Shown: in pieces, positions 7,705 through 14,515 of the stretch | Position numbering within the stretch: the stretch's first letter is position 1 | Layout of the letters: every line of letters begins with the position of its first letter | Origin: Anaerolineae bacterium | GTDB lineage: Bacteria; Chloroflexota; Anaerolineae; JAAYZQ01 | Length of the DNA stretch: 16,577 nt | Assembly (NCBI GenBank): GCA_016926595.1 | Contig: JAFGOG010000104.1 | Location: 1-16,577, forward strand | Direction of reading: 5' to 3' | Notes under the pieces: generated by a model | What the model saw: only the letters and a program-made list of their open reading frames with translations | Told to the model about the DNA's origin: nothing | Database searches by the model: none | Made by a program: the position numbers and the translations under genes

Positions 7705-10059
7705 TTATGCCGCCTCGTGAACGATGATACTTCCACTGTGTCCATCGACTGTGACCGGCGTGCCATCGGCAAGCTGGCAGGCCCCCGGCACCGACACTAC
7801 GGCGGGAATCCCATATTCCCGGGCTATGATAGAACTGTGTGAGAGGAGGCCGCCCGACTCTGCGACCACGGCTCCGGCCTTGGCAAACAGCGGTGTCCAG
7901 CCCACGTCCGAATAGGGGATGACCAACACGTCTCCCGCTTGAACTCTGACCATGTCCTGGATACCCTCTAGAACCCTAACCGGCCCGGTGTAGACGCCCC
8001 GCGAAGTGGGAGTACCCTTCAATCCCGCGCCTTGCCTCGGCTCGAGCGAAGGCGCCTCGTGGCCAAAGATGATCTCCGGAAGGACGAGTTCCTGCATCCG
8101 GTCGGCCTCATCCTTCCGCTCCCGCACCAATCTCTCATAATCCTGTTCCGGCTGATCCGTCTTGACCATCTCCCGAATTTCGTCCACGTAAAGGTAAAAG
8201 ATGTCGTCTGCTTGCGCAATCAAGCCGCGTCGCACAAAGTGACGGCCCAGGGCCAGAAAGAGGTCGCGAAACAGGCCGTAGCCATAGGTGTACAGTGAAC
8301 TGATCGCTTCCCGGTACCAGTGGAAACGCCGCGCACGGTTGTATGTCCACATGAAGAATGGCCGTCGCAGGGCTGGAATTTGCAAGTCTGCCAACTGGAC
8401 GCGGACTGAGGTGACACATGTGGGGGGCACGTAGTTCAGAATCATCTGCAAGATCAGGTCAGGATTCTCTCGCCAGGGCTCCTGGGAGAAATCGCTGCTG
8501 CTGTCGCTCAGGTGGCCGAACCGGTTGAGGAACTGCGCGATCCCCCTGTGCAGCGCCTCGGTCCCTGGCACCGTGGTGAGCTGCTCGAAGCGAACCTCGC
8601 CGATGCGCTCTTGCAGATTCTTGTCAAGGGCGCGATACGCTTGGGACAGGCAAGCCAGGTGCACATTGGGCTCGAACCGTTCCAGTTCCTGCATACCTGC
8701 GGCCAGATCGAAACTCTCGAAATCGACACCCATGCGGCCCAACTGGCTTCTTAGGAGCCTGTTGTAGACCCGCATCAGCAGCGCGATCACCGTGTTGTAG
8801 TAGGCCGTCTCTTGCGCCAGTGGGTAGAGACAGTCGATTCTTTCCAGAAGCTGATCCTCACTCAATTCCTCACCCTGCCTGAGCTCAAAGGCTCGGAACT
8901 CACTCTCCATCGCCGGCAAAAAGGCCTCAATCTTTCGGGAAAATCGCGCCTTGTCCAGGCCAAAACGCAGCATCCGCGGCAATAGCCTGTAGGTCTTGGC
9001 AGAAGGCTTGAACGACGGGCGTTCAGGCCCCTCAACTTCGATCCCCATCAGGAGCTCCAGCGTTTCCCTTGGCAGGCCCAGCAACTCAAATATCTGGCCC
9101 ACGGCTGCCATGTCAAAGTAGGCGCGGGAGTAAAAGCGGCCAGCCAAGGCCTCCGGTTGGATGTCGTTAGGTCCAATCAACTCCGTGAACAGCGCCACCC
9201 ATGCCCCGTTGACCAGCGGCACATTCACCGACCAGATGAGCGGCTTGACGATCCCGGGAAAGACTTCTTTCGAGAGTCGATTGGAGTATACGGGAATATC
9301 AAGGGTTGTGATCTCTCTCATCTGGACCCATTTGACTTCGCGACCGTCGTATACCCACTCGAGGTCAACGGGGCGGCCGTAGGTTCTGGCGATCTCTTTG
9401 GTCTGGCGGACCACATCCTCTATGATCTCGAGTTCAATTCCCTGCCCATCGATTGCGCCGTCAGGCATATCCATCCAGGTTCCCCATTTGTTGATCCATC
9501 TCTGAGGTGTGACGCCGTCCTGGACCAAGGCCTCGCCGCTGCCCCGGATCGCCTCGACAAGCACCTCATCCAGGCCGGTGAAGGGATTCTTGCTGAACGC
9601 AACACCGGATACCCTCGCGGGCACCATCTCCTGGATGATGACTGCCATCTTGAGGTCTTGGCTGCCAGAGCCTTTCTGCCCAAGGTAGGTCTGTATCGAA
9701 GGTGACTGGGTTGTGTCCCAGACGAAACGCACGGCCTTCAGGATCTCTTCCACCCCCTGGATGTCGAGAACGCTTTTGAACTGGCCAGCAAAGGACAGGT
9801 CTAGCCCATCTTCAAGGTTGGCAGAGGACCGGACGGCGTACCTCTTTTTCCTGTCAAGCTTGGCCGCCAGCTCGGCTCCGAGATCCTCGATAACCTGCGT
9901 GTCACCCTGAACATAGCGCCCATAGGCGTCCCAGGTACAGACGTAGGTTAGAGGAATCGGAAAGCCTCTCTGAGCAAGGAGTCGCAGCTTGTTGGCCTTG
10001 TTGCCGATGCGCTGGATCTTTTTGCCTTCCCGAAGGGAAAACACGTATTCTTCCGGCAT
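7705..10059 (-). CDS. PEP-synthase/Rph-like dikinase (ATP-grasp plus phosphohistidine domain)
   Basis: A 784-residue protein with the domain set of the rifampicin-phosphotransferase-like branch of dikinases. The N-terminal ATP-grasp begins around residue 1-30 (GNKANKLRLLAQRGFPIP), has YAVRSSANLEDGLDLSFAGQF in the nucleotide-binding region, and closes with DLEWVYDGREVKWVQMRE. A long helical middle domain follows (about 270-660). The C-terminal swivelling domain has GGLLSHSSIIAREYGIPAVV with His741 as the likely phosphorylated residue. The PEP/pyruvate-binding barrel of true PEP synthase is absent, so the phosphate acceptor is probably a small molecule bound by the middle domain, which I cannot identify. 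The ATG at 10059 has only a weak GAGG site. No promoter is obvious between it and the broken ABC gene, so it may be read from the SDR promoter. It leads the run with the chelatase-like and PlsY-like genes. Confidence 0.9.
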   Translation of the reverse strand: MPEEYVFSLREGKKIQRIGNKANKLRLLAQRGFPIPLTYVCTWDAYGRYVQGDTQVIEDLGAELAAKLDRKKRYAVRSSANLEDGLDLSFAGQFKSVLDIQGVEEILKAVRFVWDTTQSPSIQTYLGQKGSGSQDLKMAVIIQEMVPARVSGVAFSKNPFTGLDEVLVEAIRGSGEALVQDGVTPQRWINKWGTWMDMPDGAIDGQGIELEIIEDVVRQTKEIARTYGRPVDLEWVYDGREVKWVQMREITTLDIPVYSNRLSKEVFPGIVKPLIWSVNVPLVNGAWVALFTELIGPNDIQPEALAGRFYSRAYFDMAAVGQIFELLGLPRETLELLMGIEVEGPERPSFKPSAKTYRLLPRMLRFGLDKARFSRKIEAFLPAMESEFRAFELRQGEELSEDQLLERIDCLYPLAQETAYYNTVIALLMRVYNRLLRSQLGRMGVDFESFDLAAGMQELERFEPNVHLACLSQAYRALDKNLQERIGEVRFEQLTTVPGTEALHRGIAQFLNRFGHLSDSSSDFSQEPWRENPDLILQMILNYVPPTCVTSVRVQLADLQIPALRRPFFMWTYNRARRFHWYREAISSLYTYGYGLFRDLFLALGRHFVRRGLIAQADDIFYLYVDEIREMVKTDQPEQDYERLVRERKDEADRMQELVLPEIIFGHEAPSLEPRQGAGLKGTPTSRGVYTGPVRVLEGIQDMVRVQAGDVLVIPYSDVGWTPLFAKAGAVVAESGGLLSHSSIIAREYGIPAVVSVPGACQLADGTPVTVDGHSGSIIVHEAA

Positions 10060-10072
10060 TCTGTTCTAAACC

Positions 10073-10201
10073 TCATTCATCAAGCTCTAGCACCAGGTCT
10101 ACGGCAGGCACGGCGACCGTCCAGCGGGCCGGGTAGGTGGCTTCGGTGTGCGGGCTGTGCCAGGTATCCTCGACGCGGATGGTAAAGCCGTCGCGGTCGA
10201 G
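10073..10201 (-). pseudogene. C-terminal remnant of an AttH/CrtC-like lipocalin protein
   Basis: In a frame different from the ABC ATPase, the minus strand from 10201 reads [17 protein letters not shown], then a [10 protein letters not shown] segment, stopping at TGA 10075-10073. The pattern (DTWxSPxTxxxYPxxWxxxxP) is typical of the C-terminal lipocalin-like domain of AttH/CrtC-type proteins, which are often encoded after an ABC ATPase and an FtsX-type permease. Only about 42 residues remain and the usual end of the domain is also missing. The remnant begins immediately where the ATPase loses family similarity, so the two mark the ends of one deletion. Confidence 0.6.
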
Positions 10202-10686
10202 GGGGCGCGGGCGATGGACACCCGCTGCTGCTCGCCGCCGGAGAGGCGGTCGGGAAAGGTGTCGCGCCGGTCGAGCAGGCCCACCGCTTCCAGCAGGGTC
10301 TCGGCCTGGCGGCGGGCCGGGCCATTGTCCACACCGGCCAGCTCCAGCGGCAGCACCACGTTCTCCCAGACGGTCAGGGTAGGGATGAGGTTAAAGAATT
10401 GAAAGATAAAGCCGATATTCTGCCGGCGGAACAGCGTGCGCTGGCGTTCGTCCAGGCTGGTTAACTGCTGGCCGTCCACCCAGATGTCACCGCCGTCGAC
10501 CCGGCCGATGCCGCTGATGAGGTTCAGCAGGGTGCTCTTTCCGCTGCCGCTCTTGCCCAGAATGGCCACAAACTCGCCCCGGGCAAAGCCAGCGTCGGCG
10601 TTGCGCAACACGGCACGGGTCTGGCCGCCCTCCTGGAAGCCCTTGGACAGTCTGTCCAGCCGGATGAAGTGGTGGTTGTTGCTCAT
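10099..10686 (-). pseudogene. Truncated LolD/MacB-type ABC transporter ATPase
   Basis: The first 161 residues are a standard ATPase of the LolD/MacB/FtsE-like group: Walker [10 protein letters not shown] (44-52), Q-loop at Gln96 (GFIFQFFNL) and signature LSGGEQQR (148-155). After SIARA (codon ending at 10204) the reading frame turns into low-complexity Ser/Thr/Pro/Arg sequence with no Walker B aspartate, D-loop or switch histidine, all of which normally follow within 40 residues. Without these the protein cannot hydrolyse ATP. The DNA directly after the break encodes, in another frame, part of an AttH-like protein. The start at 10686 is six bases after the SDR stop, so the two were one operon. 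I call it a pseudogene; an assembly join is the alternative. Confidence 0.85.
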
Positions 10687-10692
10687 GGCCAG

Positions 10693-11319
10693 CTAGAACT
10701 CCAGCACGCCGCGCTGGCCGTCACAGTAAGCCGCCAGGATGCGTTCGGCGGCTTCATCGGGGCTCAGCGCACCGGGCGGCAGTTTGAAGGGTACCTTGTC
10801 CCACAGCGGCGTGTCGACCGCCGTCGGCCGGACGAGGGTCACGCGGCGCTTGCGTTCCTCCTTGCCCAGCACCTCGACAAAAGCCTCCAGGCCGGCCTTG
10901 GCGGCGGCGTAGGCCGACAGCCGGGGCAGGCGCAGGCGCTCGCTGACGGCGCCCAGAAAGACGAGGTGGCCGTCGCCGGCCACGAGCGGCAGGCTGTAGT
11001 GGGCGGTCAGGTAGGCGCCGGTCAGGTTGGCGTCGAGGATGCGCTGCCAGGCCTCGGGCGAGTCCTCGGCCACTTTGCTGGCGGTGATGTCGCCGGCCGC
11101 ATAGATCCACAGGTCCACCTGGTCCACTTGCTGGCTCGCCGCCGCGACGGCCTGCTCCACGGACTCGGCATCGGCCACGTTGGCCTCAAAGCGGTCGGGG
11201 GTCAGGTGGCCAAGGTGCCGGCCCATCGCCAGCACGCGCCAGCCCTCTGTTGTCAGTCGGGAAACGAGCGCCCGGCCAACGCCGCCGCCAGCCCCCCAGA
11301 TCATGGCTGTCTTGTTCAT
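10693..11319 (-). CDS. Short-chain dehydrogenase/reductase (SDR)
   Basis: This 208-residue classical SDR oxidoreductase binds NAD(P)H through a glycine motif near the N-terminus (IWGAGGGVGRAL, residues 7-18) and carries the catalytic tetrad Asn98 (LDANLTG), Ser126, Tyr137 and Lys141 (YAAAK). It is shorter than the usual 240-260 residues but the core is complete. The ATG at 11319 is supported by AAGGAGTG a few bases upstream and by a good promoter. It is the first gene of a former operon with the ABC ATPase and an AttH-like protein, so it may once have served whatever that transporter exported. Substrate cannot be inferred; SDRs are very diverse. Confidence 0.92.
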   Translation of the reverse strand: MNKTAMIWGAGGGVGRALVSRLTTEGWRVLAMGRHLGHLTPDRFEANVADAESVEQAVAAASQQVDQVDLWIYAAGDITASKVAEDSPEAWQRILDANLTGAYLTAHYSLPLVAGDGHLVFLGAVSERLRLPRLSAYAAAKAGLEAFVEVLGKEERKRRVTLVRPTAVDTPLWDKVPFKLPPGALSPDEAAERILAAYCDGQRGVLEF

Positions 11320-11338
11320 TTGTCACTCCTTGTTTCCT

Positions 11339-11354
11339 TCGATCTTGTGATCGA
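11339..11354. repeat. Perfect dyad in the SDR leader
   Basis: TCGATC, four spacer bases and GATCGA form a perfect 6-4-6 inverted repeat between the SDR promoter and its ribosome site. It could be an operator or an RNA hairpin; it is short enough to occur by chance. Confidence 0.35.
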
Positions 11355-11375
11355 CCAGGCATCCATCCTCTATAC

Positions 11376-11404
11376 ACAATACCATATTGTTATGGTTTTG
11401 TCAA
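11376..11404 (-). promoter_or_regulatory. SDR promoter overlapping a perfect dyad operator
   Basis: On the minus strand TTGACA (11404-11399), a perfect -35, is 17 bases from TATTGT (11381-11376). The -10 box is one arm of a perfect dyad, ACAATA-CCA-TATTGT (11376-11390), so a dimeric repressor bound there would block polymerase. The leader runs about 50 bases to the ATG at 11319. The regulator is unknown; a GbsR/MarR-type gene lies 2.2 kb away but its own promoter dyads have different spacing. Confidence 0.65.
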
Positions 11405-11783
11405 GTATTTGGACTGGTTTCCGGCGTTAAAATTGGGTAAAAGTTGGGCAGGGGTGTATAACGAGTAAGCATATCCTCCCTACGGTTAGAGTTTCACAGA
11501 GTGAGCCAGCAACCCCTTACCACAGACAGGCATCCGATTCTGCACCCCCAAAACATTGCCGTACTACTCTCAAACACGGCACCAGCTACCACGCCATGAT
11601 GATTGTTTCCCCACAGGTGATATGACACACCGGTCAACACGTCAAAAGGTCAAAGGGTTGCCCCGGCCTGTCCACAGCCCGCACTCGCCACGGTCCGTGA
11701 TGGAATTGCCAGGGGAGCCGGCAGGGCCCTGTCCAGGTCTGTCGTTGCGAGTTGATCCATGGCGCCGTGCGCTACTCAGCCTG
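11405..11783. other. Non-coding stretch upstream of the palindromic repeat
   Basis: About 380 bases between divergent promoters hold no reading frame that looks like a gene. Near 11740-11752 there is a CTGTCGTTGCGAG segment similar to the left arm of the palindrome that starts at 11784, which suggests a decayed second copy. Nothing else is recognised. Confidence 0.5.
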
Positions 11784-11892
11784 TAAGAAACTGTCATTGC
11801 GAGCGAGCGCTAGCAAGCAATCCCCATCTGTGACTATGTCTGGGATTGCTTCGGGCGCCAAACGACGGCGCCCTCACAATGACAGTTTCTTA
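11784..11892. repeat. REP/MITE-like palindromic repeat
   Basis: A 109-base element is bounded by perfect 16-base inverted repeats, TAAGAAACTGTCATTG (11784-11799) and its complement (11877-11892). Inside, AAGCAATCCC (11815-11824) pairs with GGGATTGCTT (11842-11851), and GGGCGCC/GGCGCCC (11853-11859 and 11867-11873) form a further hairpin. The TGTCATTGCGAG...AAGCAATCCC type of sequence is a widespread intergenic palindromic repeat in bacteria, normally present in many copies per genome. No transposase is present. Confidence 0.8.
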
Positions 11893-11935
11893 GTAGCGTC
11901 AGCGACAAAGCAACCCCCAACCTGGCAAGAGTGGA

Positions 11936-11964
11936 TTGCTTTTCTGCCACAGCGGTGTTATAAT
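11936..11964 (+). promoter_or_regulatory. Sigma70-type promoter of the EAD-like lipoprotein gene
   Basis: TTGCTT (11936-11941) and a perfect TATAAT (11959-11964) are 17 bases apart. The predicted transcript starts near 11971, leaving a very short leader to the GTG at 11985. The -35 lies in GGATTGCTT, which resembles the inner arm of the nearby palindromic repeat, so it may derive from a repeat fragment (inference). Confidence 0.65.
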
Positions 11965-11984
11965 ACCAGGAGAGACAAGAGTCA

Positions 11985-13301
11985 GTGGAGATGGGCAGAA
12001 AACAGCCAGGGTGGTGCGATAAAGCAGGTCATCCACAGGCGGCGCGCCCGATTGCCCCCCTGTGGCCGCTCATGGTGGCCGTCCTCCTCCTGACCACCGC
12101 CTGCCATCCCCTCGAGATCACGCCCACGCCTTCTAACATAGAACCGACGCGCGAAGCGATGCCCTCTACCCAGGAACCCACCCGCGCACCACCGCCGCCC
12201 ACCGCCCCCCCCACGCCCACCACAGGCATCATAAGCCCCTCGACCGCGACGCCCGGCGACCGTGCGACCGCAGCCCCCTCGCCCACCACAGGTATCCTGA
12301 GCCCCTCGACTGCGACGCCCAGCGACCGCGCAACTGCAGCGCCCCCACCCACAGCCACCGCGAGTGGCCCCCTCGGACCGGGCACCACCGTCGTCCTGGA
12401 GACGAATGAAGGCGTCGCCCCCACCTCTCGGACCGCACTGGGCGAGCTGAGCATCGAGTACCCGCTGCGTATGAATGCCGGCACCAGCAACTTTGTCGTG
12501 TTACAGGTCTACATCCCGGCCATGCTGGCATCCCTCTCGCCCCTGGAGGTGGAGCGCGTCGAGATTCCCGAGGATGCGCCCGCGGTGGCCGGCACGCTGA
12601 ACACCTACCAAGCGACGATCATGGTCGGCGAGATGATGCGCATCGAGCTCCACTCCCTCACCTTCGACGTCGAGGAGCTTTACCCGGCGGCGCAGCGCGT
12701 CGACCTCGACGAGGTGAACAAAGCCACGATCTGGAGCTGGGAGATCAAAGCCCCCGGCAGCGCCGGCGCGCACGTCGTCACCGTGCGCGCCTACGTGGGC
12801 GACGAGGCCCGGCCGGTGTGGGTGCGCAGCCTGGAAATCGAGGTCGTCGGGGCGGCACCTACACCCGGCAGCGGGGGCCCGACGGGGGGGGCAGGTCGAT
12901 CGGCCTCGCCCCTGGGTTGGGCGATCCTCATCCTCCTGTCGCTCTGCGGGCTGGCCGGGTTGGGCCTGGTCGTGGCCCTGCGCCGTCGACCTCCGGCGCC
13001 GATGCGGCTCCAGCCCGATCTCGCCCCCGAGCTGGCGGGCGTGCGCCAGTTTCTGCTAGATGCCTTTGGCGCCGAGGAGCTGCGCCGCCTGTGCCAGGAT
13101 GATCCCCAGCTCCGGCCCATCCTCTATGACCTGGACCAAGAGCCCAGCCCCAACGAAGTGGTCGACGCGGCCCTCAACTATTGCCAGCGCCACGGCCTCA
13201 TCGATCACCTGCTGGCCCTGGTGCGCCAGCAGCGGCCAGCGCAATACGCCCAATTTGCCTCAGCCAGCCCATCACAGCCGGGGCGCGCGCAGGACCAGTA
13301 G
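11985..13301 (+). CDS. Lipoprotein with a cytoplasmic effector-associated-domain-like module
   Basis: This 438-residue protein begins with a long signal peptide (hydrophobic core MVAVLLLTTAC, likely lipidated Cys40). A Pro/Thr-rich linker follows (about 45-127) with a near-perfect 22-residue tandem repeat, then an all-beta-looking extracytoplasmic domain (135-290), a Gly/Pro linker, a single membrane helix (about 309-331) with RRR just inside, and a C-terminal helical domain (351-427). That domain (FLLDAFGAEELRRLCQDD ... LNYCQRHGLIDHLLALVR) resembles small death-like effector-associated domains (EADs) which recruit partners carrying matching domains in bacterial conflict and signalling systems. 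The GTG start at 11985 follows AGGAGAG at 11968; ATG 11991 is an alternative. The layout suggests a transmembrane adaptor linking an outside domain to an inside partner. Partner and function unknown; the EAD call rests on pattern resemblance. Confidence 0.75.
   Translation: MEMGRKQPGWCDKAGHPQAARPIAPLWPLMVAVLLLTTACHPLEITPTPSNIEPTREAMPSTQEPTRAPPPPTAPPTPTTGIISPSTATPGDRATAAPSPTTGILSPSTATPSDRATAAPPPTATASGPLGPGTTVVLETNEGVAPTSRTALGELSIEYPLRMNAGTSNFVVLQVYIPAMLASLSPLEVERVEIPEDAPAVAGTLNTYQATIMVGEMMRIELHSLTFDVEELYPAAQRVDLDEVNKATIWSWEIKAPGSAGAHVVTVRAYVGDEARPVWVRSLEIEVVGAAPTPGSGGPTGGAGRSASPLGWAILILLSLCGLAGLGLVVALRRRPPAPMRLQPDLAPELAGVRQFLLDAFGAEELRRLCQDDPQLRPILYDLDQEPSPNEVVDAALNYCQRHGLIDHLLALVRQQRPAQYAQFASASPSQPGRAQDQ
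12216..12347 (+). repeat. Tandem 66-base coding repeat
   Basis: Two adjacent 66-base units (12216-12281 and 12282-12347) each encode PTTGIxSPSTATPxDRATAAP-type linker sequence. Differences are few and mainly silent, which points to a recent duplication. Copy number may vary between strains. Confidence 0.85.
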
Positions 13302-13328
13302 CTCGCGCTGCCAAAGGAGTCGCTTGCC

Positions 13329-13496
13329 ATGAGAGACACTCGCACACCGCGTGTCTTCTTCGCCGCCCTGGCGGTGCTGGTGTTCACCCTTTCTCCGATC
13401 TATGGCACGTCGCCCCAGGGCGCTCCCCACTCCGGTGTCGCGGCCGTCGAGACACCGCCATGCACCCGTACATATCCATGCACCATTCCTGCCTGA
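13329..13496 (+). CDS. Small secreted two-cysteine peptide
   Basis: A 55-residue reading frame follows the lipoprotein gene after 27 bases, with AAAGGAG at 13312-13318 placed ten bases before the ATG. Its N-terminus is a plausible signal peptide: charged MRDTRTPR, hydrophobic core VFFAALAVLVFTL, and possible cleavage after SPIYG. The predicted mature peptide of about 30 residues ends CTRTYPCTIPA, with two cysteines five residues apart that could form a disulfide. No family is recognised. The good ribosome site and signal peptide argue for a real gene, probably in an operon with the lipoprotein; it might also be the surviving 5' end of a longer secreted protein. Confidence 0.5.
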   Translation: MRDTRTPRVFFAALAVLVFTLSPIYGTSPQGAPHSGVAAVETPPCTRTYPCTIPA

Positions 13497-13544
13497 ACAA
13501 CAGAGGCTGTCAGGAATAATGCTATACCCATGCCTTCGTATCGT

Positions 13545-13579
13545 TCAATATTGACAGAACGTTCAGAATGCGATATGCT
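13545..13579 (+). promoter_or_regulatory. Promoter and dyads of the GbsR-type regulator
   Basis: A perfect TTGACA (13551-13556) and TATGCT (13574-13579) are 17 bases apart. The perfect palindrome TCAATATTGA (13545-13554) overlaps the -35, and GAACGTTC (13557-13564) sits in the spacer, so autoregulation is plausible. The promoter lies downstream of the ATG at 13530, which rules that start out. Confidence 0.75.
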
Positions 13580-13619
13580 CCTTCCATCATCGAATGAGCA
13601 ACAGGAAAAGTCAACAATC

Positions 13620-14090
13620 ATGCGCTACTACGAAGAAAAGCACTTTGTCGAAGACATCAGCCTTTACTTTGAGCAGATGGGGCTGCCGCGCATGGCGGGC
13701 CGGATCCTGGGCGTGCTTCTGATCTGCGATCCACCCGAGCAGTCGCTCACCGACCTGTGCGAGATCCTGCAGGCGAGCAAAAGCTCGGTCAGCACCAACA
13801 CACGCCTGCTGACCGAGATGGATCTCATCGAGCGCGTCGCCTCACCACTGCCCAGGCAGGTCTCTTTCCGCTTCAAACCGGGCGGCTGGACCGTCTTTGT
13901 CCGCCAGCGCCTCAAGCTGTGGGCGTCGCTGCACGACATCGCCGAGCAGGGCCTGGCGCTGCTTCAAGGCCGCGATGCCGCGGTGGATGAGCGGCTGCAA
14001 GAGGCGCACGACCTCTTTTCACTCATCGAAGAGGAGCTGCCCGCGCTCTTGGAGCGGGTGGAGAGCAAACACGCAGGAGGCCAACGGTGA
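13620..14090 (+). CDS. GbsR/MarR-type transcriptional regulator
   Basis: This 156-residue protein is a winged-helix DNA-binding regulator of the GbsR branch of MarR-like proteins. The pattern is visible in order: an N-terminal helix (FVEDISLYFEQMGLPRMAGRILGVLL), the recognition helix region (LTDLCEILQASKSSVSTNTRLL), the wing (LIERVASPLPRQVSFRFKP) and a long C-terminal helix for dimerisation. The ATG at 13620 is chosen over an in-frame ATG at 13530 because the promoter lies between them; AGGA near 13603 can serve as ribosome site. The stop overlaps a GTG (14087) that starts only a five-codon frame, the apparent relic of a coupled downstream gene. Targets may include itself and the downstream metal transporter (inference). 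Such regulators often control osmolyte or efflux genes. Confidence 0.88.
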   Translation: MRYYEEKHFVEDISLYFEQMGLPRMAGRILGVLLICDPPEQSLTDLCEILQASKSSVSTNTRLLTEMDLIERVASPLPRQVSFRFKPGGWTVFVRQRLKLWASLHDIAEQGLALLQGRDAAVDERLQEAHDLFSLIEEELPALLERVESKHAGGQR

Positions 14091-14514
14091 ACAAGCGAAC
14101 GTGAGTGGGCCAGGATGGTAGGAGAAGCAGGCCCGGTGATCGGCCTCGACCTGTCACCGGCCATGCTCGCCAGGGCGGCCTCTCGCGTGCATCGGTCGGG
14201 GCTGGCATTCTTCTGGCTCTTTCCCCTCAAGCTGATCTCGCGGCTGGCGACCCGATTGGGCTACCGCTCGCCCTGCCCGGCTGCGGTGTCGTGGCTGGTA
14301 GACAACCCGATCCGCAGGCGTTATATGCGCCCCATCGTAGATCGGATCGGCATCCGTCCCGGCCAGCGCGTGCTGGAGCTCGGTCCGGGGCTTGGCGATC
14401 CCGATTATCTCTCTGTCCGAGACAGTGCGCCTCGTCGAGGCAGCCGGGTTCCACTTCGAGGAGCACTTGGGCAACCTGTGGGTCTATACGGCCAACTTTC
14501 GAAAGGGAGCGTGA
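14091..14514 (+). pseudogene. Mosaic of methyltransferase gene fragments
   Basis: Three pieces of SAM-dependent methyltransferases lie end to end. At about 14109-14180 VIGLDLSPAMLARA is the segment that normally follows the lost GxGxG motif of one enzyme. At about 14190-14400 comes what looks like the N-terminus of a second enzyme up to its SAM motif (GQRVLELGPGLGD). A change of frame then gives a C-terminal end from about 14409 (SLSETVRLVEAAGF, then WVYTANFRKGA) stopping at TGA 14512-14514. No frame encodes a complete catalytic domain, so no activity is expected. The likely history is two neighbouring methyltransferase genes collapsed by deletions. The remnant sits between the regulator and the transporter, whose GTG start follows two bases later. 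Confidence 0.75.
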
Positions 14515-14515
14515 C

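Noticed and set aside
7705..10059. Naming the dikinase-like gene as PEP synthase (ppsA) or rifampicin phosphotransferase (rph)
   Set aside because: The PEP-binding barrel is absent, which excludes PEP synthase, and the rifampicin-binding residues cannot be confirmed from sequence reading.
10669..11430. A 253-codon plus-strand frame opposite the SDR gene
   Set aside because: It is the antisense shadow of the SDR, lacks any family pattern and has alanine/glycine/glutamine-rich composition typical of GC-rich complements.
13530..13619. Upstream ATG for the GbsR-type regulator
   Set aside because: A clear promoter lies between 13530 and 13620, so this ATG would not be on the transcript.
14105..14515. 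N-terminal extension of the CDF gene to 14105
   Set aside because: The extension has no family similarity, is Arg/Pro-rich and overlaps real methyltransferase fragments in other frames; the GTG at 14516 has a good ribosome site.
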